This document shows, one piece after another, positions 1 to 5,857 of a DNA stretch of 9,136 nucleotides; the first letter of the stretch is position 1, and every line of letters starts with the position of its first letter. The translations under genes and the position numbers were made by a program. The notes below the pieces were generated by a model. The model searched no databases and was not told the DNA's origin. It saw only the letters and a program-made list of their open reading frames with translations. The stretch comes from Clostridium sp. UBA4746 (GTDB taxonomy: Bacteria > Bacillota > Clostridia > Clostridiales > Clostridiaceae). The DNA is taken from NCBI GenBank assembly GCA_002403785.1, contig DHIM01000341.1, forward strand, positions 6,661 to 15,796, given 5' to 3'.

Positions 1-950
1 ATATAAAGGAGTCTATCGTCTTTGAACATCATTTTTGTGAGGAAAACTTTGACAAATATTTTAATATTGAAATTACACCAATATTATCAGGTGAAAACCA
101 CTTAGGTACTATAATTTTATTAAAAGATATAACTCAAAATAAAGCAAACTTGAAGAAGATAAGTGAGCAACAGGAACAAATTATTGAGAAGGAGCGGCTT
201 GCATCTCTTGGTATGCTAATGGGAGGGATCTCTCACAATCTAAAAACCCCTATAATGTCAATAGCTGGATGTATTATAGCTTTAGAGGATCTTACAAAAG
301 AATATCATGAATCTGTGGGCAACTCAATTGTGAGCGAGATAGATCATCATGAAATAGCGGATGAAATGTTAACTAATATTAACGATATTAAAGCACATTT
401 TTCTTATATGAGTAATGCTTTGACTGCAATAAAGAACCAGGTTGCAGGTTCGGATATTCGTAAAGAAATCAGTTTTACACTGGAAGAAATAATTCAAAAT
501 ATTGAGTTCCTCATGAAGTATGAAGTTAAGTCTAATTTCTGCAATTTAATTATTTCAAATGAAACAAAAAATAACTTGTCAATTAATGGAGATATTGGAA
601 CTTTTGTACAAATTATTGATAATCTTATTTCAAATTCAATTCAGTCCTATGGAAAAATTACTCATACAAGTGCTACTGATGTCTCTTCAAGGAAAATAGA
701 GTTTATAATATTTGAAGTAAGAGATTATATTGTTTTTAAAGTTAAAGATTATGGTAGAGGAGTGACACAGGCAATTAAGGATAAATTATTTAAAGAGATG
801 GTTACGACGAAAGGAAAAGAAGGGAGCGGAATTGGACTATATCTTTCTTATACCAAAGTAAAGGGAATGTTCAAAGGTGATATGTGGCTTGAATCTGAAG
901 AGGAAAAGGGCGCGAGTTTCTATATTAAAGTTCAGAAAAATTTGATATAA
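1..950 (+). CDS. Sensor histidine kinase, C-terminal part (5' end outside the window)
   Basis: The frame is open from base 3 with no stop or convincing start, so this is the 3' part (315 codons) of a longer gene. The first 45 or so residues look like the end of a PAS/PAC sensor domain (ITPILSGENHLGTIILLKDI), followed by a coiled linker. The dimerisation/phosphoacceptor motif SHNLKTP follows, with the phosphorylated His at 234-236. The ATPase domain shows the N-box (DNLISNSIQ, about window residues 206-214), the G1 box DYGRGV (249-254) and the G2 box GSGIGLYLS (274-282), so it should be catalytically competent. In this family, known from clostridia, the missing N-terminus is usually a seven-helix membrane sensor; that part is inference here. 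The stop lies 50 bases before the response regulator, its likely phosphotransfer partner in one operon. A TTG at 150 is in frame but would cut off the PAS end, so I do not take it as the start. Confidence 0.93.
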   Translation, partial: IKESIVFEHHFCEENFDKYFNIEITPILSGENHLGTIILLKDITQNKANLKKISEQQEQIIEKERLASLGMLMGGISHNLKTPIMSIAGCIIALEDLTKEYHESVGNSIVSEIDHHEIADEMLTNINDIKAHFSYMSNALTAIKNQVAGSDIRKEISFTLEEIIQNIEFLMKYEVKSNFCNLIISNETKNNLSINGDIGTFVQIIDNLISNSIQSYGKITHTSATDVSSRKIEFIIFEVRDYIVFKVKDYGRGVTQAIKDKLFKEMVTTKGKEGSGIGLYLSYTKVKGMFKGDMWLESEEEKGASFYIKVQKNLI

Positions 951-984
951 TAGGTGTGAAAGTGCAGGGTATTTTGTTTTGATT

Positions 985-993
985 GGGGGTGGG
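985..993 (+). promoter_or_regulatory. Ribosome binding site that decides the response regulator start
   Basis: GGGGGTGGG is followed 7 bases later by GTG at 1001. A TTG at 983 is in frame, but it sits before this purine run and has only a weak AGGGT 13 bases upstream. The GTG at 1001 is therefore the better start. Confidence 0.6.
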
Positions 994-1000
994 AAATAAA

Positions 1001-2509
1001 GTGAGGCTTTCTAAAATAAAAAAAGTTGAACTTGTAAACATACAAGAAAAATTTAAAATAATAGGTATTGATGATGAAATAGGAATAATTAAAACTTTGA
1101 AGGTTATTCTTGAGAAGTACGGTTACGAATTTGAAGGATATACAGATCATGCAGAAGGAATTGAGAAAATTAAAAATAATCATTATGATTTATTGATTCT
1201 TGATTATCTGCTTAATAACATTAATGGAACTCAAGTAGTTGAGATAATAAGGAAATTTGATAAAGAATTATATATATTGTTTTTAACTGGCCATTCAGAG
1301 TCTGCTCCACCTTTAGAAACCCTTGAAAAAAATGATATACAAGGTTATTGTAGTAAATCCAATGATCAAAGTCAACTTTTGCTTCTCGTCAAATCAGCTT
1401 ATAAGGTTGTAGCTATGATGAATGAAATTAGGCTCACACGAAACGGGTTGAATAGTATTTTGGAGTCCGTTCCCAAGATATATCAATTGCAACCTATCGA
1501 TGTGATACTTGAAGAGGTATTGAGAAATCTTCTTAAAATAGTTAAGTCAACTAATGCCTTTATTTTCGCTGATAATATTTTTGGTCATGAAGGTATTTCA
1601 ACGGAAAGTTTTTTTAAAGGTATTGGAAAGTTTGATACTGATGTAAATACATTTACAAGGCTGTTTAACCCTTCTCTTATGGTATATGCAGGTTCAGCTA
1701 GAATGCAAAAGCAAAAGGTCCGATATGAAGAAGGTGTATTCTTTCCGTTGATTAATGATAAATCAGAATGTATGGGAGTTATTTATGTGGAATTGAGCGA
1801 TGATAAAAATATAAACTTATTGGATATATTTGCAAAGCAGGCAGCAAGTTCTATAAATAACGCATTCTTGCATTCATTGCTTAATATAAAAAATGACGAA
1901 CTTCATAAAACTTACGAAATAATTAAGGCCAGATATGAAGAAACCATAGATACGCTAAGGCTTACAGTTGATGCAAAGGACGCTTATACAAGTGGACATT
2001 CAGACAGAGTTGCCAGATATGCTGTAGAAATTGGCAAATGCTTTAAGCATTTAAATGAAAAAGATTTAGATTTGTTAAGGGTAGCAGGAATATTCCATGA
2101 TATAGGCAAAATAGGTACTGCCGATGATATACTTTTATCAGGTAAAAAGTTAAGTGAGTTGGAATTTGAAGAGATAAAGAAGCATCCTCTAACAGGGGCT
2201 AATATACTTTCTGCATTATCAATGTTTAAAGATATCGTTCCTCTTGTTATGTTCCATCATGAACGAGTGGACGGAAAGGGCTATCCTAACGGTTTAAAAG
2301 GAGATGAGATTCCATTCCTAGCAAAAATTCTGGCAATAGCAGATTCTTTTGACGCAATGACCACCAATAGATCGTATAGGCAGAAACTATCGCTTAATGA
2401 TGCTATAGCACAATTGATAAAAGGATCCGGAAGCCAGTTTGATCCAAAAGTTGTGGATCGATTTATTGGGCTACTTAAAAGAGGTGTTGTACAATTAGAT
2501 GATTTGTAA
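1001..2509 (+). CDS. Response regulator with REC, DUF3369 and HD-GYP domains (predicted cyclic-di-GMP phosphodiesterase)
   Basis: About 502 residues from GTG 1001 (508 from TTG 983). Residues 20-135 are a receiver domain with the acidic pair D24/D25, phosphoacceptor D68 (LILDYLL), T96 (FLTGHSE) and K119. Residues about 140-295 match my recollection of DUF3369, a GAF-like domain typically placed between REC and HD domains (start: RNGLNSILESVPKIYQL). A short helical linker leads to an HD-GYP domain with HDIGK (366-370) and HHERVDGKGYP (419-429). All hallmark residues are present, so hydrolysis of cyclic-di-GMP is the expected output. The gene lies 50 bases after the histidine kinase, so phosphorylation by that kinase probably controls the phosphodiesterase. 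There is no DNA-binding domain, so it acts on a second messenger and not directly on promoters. The family assignment is firm; the substrate and partner are inferred. Confidence 0.93.
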   Translation: MRLSKIKKVELVNIQEKFKIIGIDDEIGIIKTLKVILEKYGYEFEGYTDHAEGIEKIKNNHYDLLILDYLLNNINGTQVVEIIRKFDKELYILFLTGHSESAPPLETLEKNDIQGYCSKSNDQSQLLLLVKSAYKVVAMMNEIRLTRNGLNSILESVPKIYQLQPIDVILEEVLRNLLKIVKSTNAFIFADNIFGHEGISTESFFKGIGKFDTDVNTFTRLFNPSLMVYAGSARMQKQKVRYEEGVFFPLINDKSECMGVIYVELSDDKNINLLDIFAKQAASSINNAFLHSLLNIKNDELHKTYEIIKARYEETIDTLRLTVDAKDAYTSGHSDRVARYAVEIGKCFKHLNEKDLDLLRVAGIFHDIGKIGTADDILLSGKKLSELEFEEIKKHPLTGANILSALSMFKDIVPLVMFHHERVDGKGYPNGLKGDEIPFLAKILAIADSFDAMTTNRSYRQKLSLNDAIAQLIKGSGSQFDPKVVDRFIGLLKRGVVQLDDL

Positions 2510-2525
2510 ACAGTTAATATACTAT

Positions 2526-2571
2526 AGAAGAAAAAGCTATGTTCAGTTAATACTGGCATAGCTTTTCTTCT
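2526..2571. terminator. Bidirectional Rho-independent terminator
   Basis: AGAAGAAAAAGCTATG (2526-2541) pairs with CATAGCTTTTCTTCT (2557-2571), with one extra A in the left arm. A small inner stem CAGT/ACTG (2544-2547/2552-2555) caps it. The A-rich left arm and T-rich right arm give a U-tract in either direction, fitting two convergent transcription units. The stop codon of the minus-strand frame ending at 2547 lies inside the hairpin. Confidence 0.8.
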
Positions 2572-2849
2572 TTCATTATTTTTCCACTTCCTAAATCTAT
2601 TAGCATTACGTAAAGATTGGCTTTTAAGGACTTAGGAGGATTACTAACGAGAAGGTCAAATTCATTTTTGCTTCCAACGACTACAGATACCTTTGTGTCT
2701 GATGACAATTCAGTAGAAGCTATTTGGCCATAAACATTATAAAGTGTTCTGGAAGTAATGAAAGGCTTAATTTGAATATACCATTTAGAATATTCCCAAC
2801 TTTTTAAGTGATTACTTTTTAAGTGATTACTCTCCTTGTTTATAAACAA
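2547..2849 (-). CDS. Protein-like reading frame downstream of the hydrolase, probably its displaced C-terminal part
   Basis: This frame overlaps the end of the YiiX-like hydrolase gene in a different frame. Its only usable start is a TTG at 2849 with no ribosome binding site, and there is no ATG/GTG/TTG before a TTG far into the frame. Yet the sequence from about 2800 downward reads like genuine protein with alternating beta-strand pattern (TKVSVVVGSKNEFDLLVSN, then LKANLYVMLIDLGSGKIM). Removing one base near the hydrolase stop (GAG-TAA, 2827-2832) would fuse both into one protein of roughly 325 residues. The likeliest reading is a frameshifted C-terminal domain, either true decay or a sequencing error. 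A translationally coupled small gene is less likely. I recognise no domain in it. Confidence 0.4.
   Translation of the reverse strand: MFINKESNHLKSNHLKSWEYSKWYIQIKPFITSRTLYNVYGQIASTELSSDTKVSVVVGSKNEFDLLVSNPPKSLKANLYVMLIDLGSGKIMKEEKLCQY
2801..2830. repeat. Perfect 15-bp tandem duplication
   Basis: The unit TTTTTAAGTGATTAC occurs twice without mismatch (2801-2815 and 2816-2830), spanning the stop codon of the hydrolase. Being 15 bp it keeps frame: the downstream frame gains SNHLK twice, and the hydrolase frame gains a second TAA. It looks like a recent replication-slippage duplication. Confidence 0.9.
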
Positions 2850-3531
2850 TTGTAGCTTTATCGCTTATAAGATCATATGGGAAAACAGCTCGTCCACCAT
2901 TTCTGTCCAAATCTAGGCCAGTGTTAAAGTAACATCTCCATACAAATTGTGAACAATAAAATTGTTTAATTGTAGTTTTATTGAAAAAATCAAAGTTAAA
3001 GTGTGTACCCAATTTAGTATGTCCATACTTAATGGCACCTTTAATGGTTTCTTCATTAGTCTTTGGACGTAGAATAAGAATTTTTTTATATCTAGTTCTC
3101 CAATCATTTGCGCGGTTTTCAACATTGTTTTGGTAGACTTCAAGAACTTTTTGGGGGTCTGAATCTACCATAGCAGCATGAGTAGTAATTGAACCCATCA
3201 TAATTGCATTTATATCTGTATTTTTATCATCAGTTACTGAAATTAATATGTCACCAGGTTTTCCAATAGCTTTTCCTTTAGAATTATACAAGTCCAAATC
3301 CTTTTCTACTTTTAAATCATTCCAATTTTCCTCTATTTTTACTTGGAATTTTAAAGTATCTTCTATTTCTTTTCTAATTTCATAAGCTGTTTTTAAACCT
3401 CCAGAAACATCAGTAGTATTACCATAGGTAACAGACTTGATGGTTAAAGGAGCAGCATCTACATTTATACAACTAATATTTACAAATATTAACACTGCAC
3501 TAAGTAAAGATATAATTAATTTTTTCTTCAT
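2827..3531 (-). CDS. Secreted YiiX/YebB-like (permuted NlpC/P60, papain-like) cysteine hydrolase
   Basis: 234 residues. The N-terminus is a signal peptide (MKKK, hydrophobic stretch to about residue 22, likely cleavage VDA|AP at 27), so the product should be exported. The mature part carries the circularly permuted papain order: PGDILISV (92-99), a conserved His in SITTHAAMV (H118), then the nucleophile Cys in FYCSQFVWRCY (C193). The CSQ/CSE-hydrophobic-VW pattern is the family signature. Members cleave amide or related bonds in cell-wall peptides or lipids; the actual substrate here is unknown. An AGGGGG ribosome binding site lies 7-8 bases before ATG 3531. The gene follows the glycosyltransferase by 48 bases with no clear promoter or terminator, so co-transcription is likely. 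The frame stops at TAA 2827 amid a 15-bp duplication, and coding-like sequence continues in another frame, so the C-terminus may be truncated. Both core catalytic residues lie upstream of the break. Confidence 0.8.
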   Translation of the reverse strand: MKKKLIISLLSAVLIFVNISCINVDAAPLTIKSVTYGNTTDVSGGLKTAYEIRKEIEDTLKFQVKIEENWNDLKVEKDLDLYNSKGKAIGKPGDILISVTDDKNTDINAIMMGSITTHAAMVDSDPQKVLEVYQNNVENRANDWRTRYKKILILRPKTNEETIKGAIKYGHTKLGTHFNFDFFNKTTIKQFYCSQFVWRCYFNTGLDLDRNGGRAVFPYDLISDKATIVYKQGE

Positions 3532-3579
3532 AAAAAATCCCCCTAAAATTAAATGTATTTAATATATGTACTTTATTCT

Positions 3580-4797
3580 TTATTTTTCACTGTCACAAGC
3601 AACTTCTTCATATATAAAACTTAAATTAAGTATTTCATCAACACCCTTTTTATATCCTCCTGCTTCTCTGAGCGATTTCCCAATCTTTTCACTGCTTGTT
3701 TTAAAATTATTGTTTGAAAGAATATTAACTACTGACTGCTTCAACACCTCTGGAGTAACATTATCTTTTTCAATAACAATACCTGCGCCAAGTTCAGCTA
3801 CTCTATTAGCTACAGAAGGCTGATCGATGAATTGAGGAATAAGAATTAATGGAACATCATAATACAAACCTTCATTTGTACTGTTCATTCCACCATGGGT
3901 AATAAACACATCTGCAATTTTTAAAACTTCGAGTTGAGATACATAATTACGAACAATAAAATTTGATGGAATAGATTTAAATGCATTAATATCTAGGTTT
4001 TTACCTACAGACATAATAATTTTTATATCCATATTATCAAAAGCTTTAAAGCAATTTTCATAAAACTCAATAGAATCATTAAATATAGTACCTAAAGATA
4101 TATAAATAACTTTCTTATTTTCATTAGTTTCCAAAGAAAAGCTCATATCTTCCTTTCTAGCTACTATTGATGGGCCAATGAACTTATAGCTTTCATCAAA
4201 ACTTTCACCACAAAGTTGAAAATATTTAGAGGTATATACAATATTAATCATGCCTTTTGCAGAAACTGCATTAACTATACTAGGACACTTTATACCATAT
4301 TCTTCTTTAAGACATTTAACAAAATTTATGTATTCTAAAGAATTTAGAAATTTTTGTATATTAGGTCCAAATTCTTTAATTTGCGCTGATAAACAATTCG
4401 TTCTTTTGTTTGCTGCAAAAGTAGTAATAGAACATATTGCAGGTATTTTTAATATTCTTCCTACTTCATTACCTAGCATAAATGCTGAATCATAAATAAT
4501 GTAATCAAATTTTTCATTTAAATTAAATAAAGTTTCAATTATTTCTTTAAATGTACCAATGACTTTTAATAGTGGTTCATTATTTTCTGAATTTAAGCTT
4601 CCATTAAATAAATTTTGTACATCATATGATTTTTTATAACCTTTAAACATAGCTCCTGTCTTTTCTATTTTATTTTTAAATTCTTCACCGGCAATATAAG
4701 TAACCTGTTCTCCTCTATTTATTAATTCTTTAACTAGACCTAGAGTAGGGTTAAAGTGTCCTTGACCGCACATATTTATAAATAATGCTTTTTTCAT
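3580..4797 (-). CDS. Macrolide-family glycosyltransferase (GT1, UDP-glycosyltransferase)
   Basis: 405 residues, the normal length for this family. The N-terminal Rossmann half opens with KKALFINMCGQGHFNPTLG, where H14 is the expected catalytic base. The C-terminal half carries the nucleotide-sugar site: IYISLGTIF (231-239), then FITHGGMNSTNEGL (298-311), VPLILIPQFIDQPSVANRV (315-333) with the D-Q pair at 325-326 that contacts the sugar. The enzyme is cytoplasmic and transfers a sugar, usually from UDP-glucose, to hydroxyl groups of small lipophilic acceptors. Bacillus and Streptomyces relatives inactivate macrolides or modify flavonoid-like compounds; the acceptor here cannot be read from sequence. 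A ribosome binding site AAAGGAC lies about 9 bases before ATG. It follows a TetR gene by 157 bases, which suggests induction by the compound it modifies. It is locally very AT-rich (4501-4560 holds only 9 G/C in 60), unlike the genes further right, hinting at transfer. Confidence 0.9.
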   Translation of the reverse strand: MKKALFINMCGQGHFNPTLGLVKELINRGEQVTYIAGEEFKNKIEKTGAMFKGYKKSYDVQNLFNGSLNSENNEPLLKVIGTFKEIIETLFNLNEKFDYIIYDSAFMLGNEVGRILKIPAICSITTFAANKRTNCLSAQIKEFGPNIQKFLNSLEYINFVKCLKEEYGIKCPSIVNAVSAKGMINIVYTSKYFQLCGESFDESYKFIGPSIVARKEDMSFSLETNENKKVIYISLGTIFNDSIEFYENCFKAFDNMDIKIIMSVGKNLDINAFKSIPSNFIVRNYVSQLEVLKIADVFITHGGMNSTNEGLYYDVPLILIPQFIDQPSVANRVAELGAGIVIEKDNVTPEVLKQSVVNILSNNNFKTSSEKIGKSLREAGGYKKGVDEILNLSFIYEEVACDSEK

Positions 4798-4954
4798 TTT
4801 TATCAGTCCTTTTTTTTGTTTTATATTAATACATTGTTCTTATTTTTCAGCACCTAAAGCTACTTTCCCATATAGTCCACTAAAGTTATCATTATCTTAT
4901 AAAGTCTGAAGATACTTCATAAAATGTAATTTGTTGGAAAATTTCTATTTTCAA
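4798..4954 (-). other. TetR-glycosyltransferase spacer with a small palindrome and a possible coding scrap
   Basis: The spacer holds the palindrome TGAAG-ATA-CTTCA at 4907-4919, a possible protein-binding site. A second element, TAGTCCACTAAA (4873-4884), loosely resembles the TTTAGACTAAA palindrome in front of the TetR gene. On the minus strand 4840-4896 reads as an 18-codon tail (FSGLYGKVALGAEK then stop) that looks protein-like but has no start; I cannot assign it. No good -35/-10 pair and no terminator were found, so the glycosyltransferase may be read from the TetR promoter. Confidence 0.35.
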
Positions 4955-5584
4955 TTAATGATCTTTATTAGAGTCGACATCATTAATTTCTTGTCTTTTC
5001 ACTCCATTAAATAACACTTCCAAAAATATAGTCATCCTATTTTCGCCATCGAAAGGTAGATTTTCAATATACAAATCGAACAGCATACTTCTTGCAATGC
5101 TTAAAATAGTACCAGAAATTGCTTTAATTTCATCTTCAGTATACGGTTTAAATTCTTTATTTAAAATTCCATATCTAATTATATCCTTAATTAAGTCGTT
5201 TTCTTCCGTGTCATAGCTAGTCCTTATCTTGGTTTTCAGCTCAACATCCTCTTTTATTTCATATCGTATAATATCATATAGATCAGCATATTTTTTTATT
5301 TCAGAACTATATTCAAGTAGATATTTTCTAAGCTTATCTTCTGCTTTTTTTTCTTGATTTATAACTTCCTTTGAGTTTTTTACTATACCTTTAGCTAGTC
5401 TTTCCATTACAATAAGAAAAATTTCTTCTTTATTGGGGTAATAATAGTAGATGGTGCTTTTCCCTTTTCCAGCTAATTTAGCTATATCTTCCATTGATGT
5501 TTTTTTCAAACCCCACTTCTTGAAAAGGACCGATGCTGATTCAATTATTGTTTCTCTTATTATCTGTTCTTTGTTAGTTTTCAT
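4955..5584 (-). CDS. TetR/AcrR-family transcriptional regulator
   Basis: 209 residues, typical length. The N-terminal DNA-binding domain (about residues 7-57) has the family pattern: an amphipathic first helix (IIESASVLFKKWGLKKTSM), then the helix-turn-helix MEDIAKLAGKGKSTIYYYYP and NKEEIF. The remainder is a helical ligand/dimer domain without a diagnostic motif, as usual. TetR proteins are repressors released by a small ligand. The gene has its own consensus promoter (-35 at 5671-5676, -10 at 5648-5653) and a palindrome at 5611-5631 in the early transcript, so autorepression is likely. The next gene is a glycosyltransferase in the same direction, its probable target. The ATG at 5584 has its nearest AGAAAGG 15 bases upstream, which is far; a four-codon leader frame between them could couple translation. 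An in-frame upstream stop excludes a longer N-terminus. Confidence 0.92.
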   Translation of the reverse strand: MKTNKEQIIRETIIESASVLFKKWGLKKTSMEDIAKLAGKGKSTIYYYYPNKEEIFLIVMERLAKGIVKNSKEVINQEKKAEDKLRKYLLEYSSEIKKYADLYDIIRYEIKEDVELKTKIRTSYDTEENDLIKDIIRYGILNKEFKPYTEDEIKAISGTILSIARSMLFDLYIENLPFDGENRMTIFLEVLFNGVKRQEINDVDSNKDH

Positions 5585-5595
5585 TTTTGTACCAT
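5581..5595 (-). CDS. Possible four-codon leader peptide (MVQK) overlapping the TetR start
   Basis: AGAAAGG (5600-5606) is followed 4 bases later by ATG GTA CAA AAA TGA. The TGA overlaps the TetR ATG as ATGA. The Shine-Dalgarno site fits this mini-frame better than it fits the TetR ATG (15 bases), so termination-reinitiation is possible. Such a short frame can easily arise by chance. Confidence 0.2.
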   Translation of the reverse strand: MVQK

Positions 5596-5610
5596 TTAAC
5601 CTTTCTTAAT

Positions 5611-5631
5611 TTTTAGCCGTTTAGACTAAAA
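5611..5631. promoter_or_regulatory. Probable TetR operator (palindrome)
   Basis: TTTAG-A-CTAAA (5620-5630) is a perfect 5-bp-arm palindrome. An additional TTTTAG at 5611-5616 is complementary to CTAAAA at 5626-5631. The cluster lies about 17 bases downstream of the -10 hexamer, in the early transcribed region, where a bound TetR dimer would block transcription. Confidence 0.5.
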
Positions 5632-5647
5632 TCGTTTTATAGTATAT

Positions 5648-5676
5648 ATTATAGATCTACCCTAAATATTTGTCAA
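5648..5676 (-). promoter_or_regulatory. Consensus sigma-A promoter of the TetR gene
   Basis: On the minus strand TTGACA (5671-5676) and TATAAT (5648-5653) are both exact consensus matches with the ideal 17-base spacing. The predicted start near 5640 gives a leader of about 57 bases before the TetR ATG. Such a perfect promoter would be strong and fits a unit held down by a repressor. The -35 lies inside the frame of the histidine-kinase relic. Confidence 0.85.
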
Positions 5677-5838
5677 TAAAACAGGCAAACCTTTAAGAGA
5701 AATTGAGAAGAATAGCCATAGCCCGTTAAAAAAGCACCATCCTAAGGCAGAAACTATTCTCCACACATTTGCAATTTCTATATTGTGAGAAATCAACATG
5801 AATGCATATCCTATCGCCCAAAGACTAGCTGAAATACA
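5662..5838 (-). pseudogene. Relic of a 7TM-type histidine kinase sensor domain
   Basis: The minus-strand frame between stop codons at 5839-5841 and 5662-5664 encodes about 58 residues, including SLWAIGYAFMLISHNIEIAN, then VWRIVSALGWCFFNGLWLFF. The spacing of W, GY, W, G-W and W between two hydrophobic stretches matches the N-terminal seven-helix module of histidine kinases (HisKA_7TM type), as I remember it. It has no start and no kinase core. It is cut at its 5' side near the end of the HD-GYP gene and at its 3' side by the TetR promoter; recognisable similarity fades near FFSISLK (about 5692). The kinase at the left edge belongs to a family that normally carries this sensor, so the relic is probably a broken paralogue. 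It suggests a former HD-GYP plus kinase gene pair here. A real small membrane protein is unlikely without a start codon. Confidence 0.6.
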
Positions 5839-5857
5839 TTATGGAAAAAATATTACT

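Noticed and set aside
932..1183. Minus-strand open frame of 83 codons opposite the response regulator start
   Set aside because: Its product is a low-complexity run of Phe, Tyr, Asn and Ile, as expected from the antisense of AT-rich coding DNA.
2801..2830. Start of a CRISPR-like or satellite repeat array
   Set aside because: Only two copies, adjacent and without spacers; simple tandem duplication explains it.
2821..2840. Programmed +1 frameshift site like that of prfB
   Set aside because: An SD-like run precedes a stop, but the slippery CTT-TGA sequence and spacing are not present. Kept only as an unlikely option in the frameshift finding.
2913..3143. Minus-strand open frame inside the hydrolase gene
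   Set aside because: It lies wholly in another frame of a gene with clear family motifs, and no independent ribosome site or domain was seen.
5679..5692. AAACAGGCAAACC, again similar to a GEMM riboswitch core
   Set aside because: No flanking stems or second conserved block, and it lies antisense within the kinase relic and upstream of the TetR promoter.
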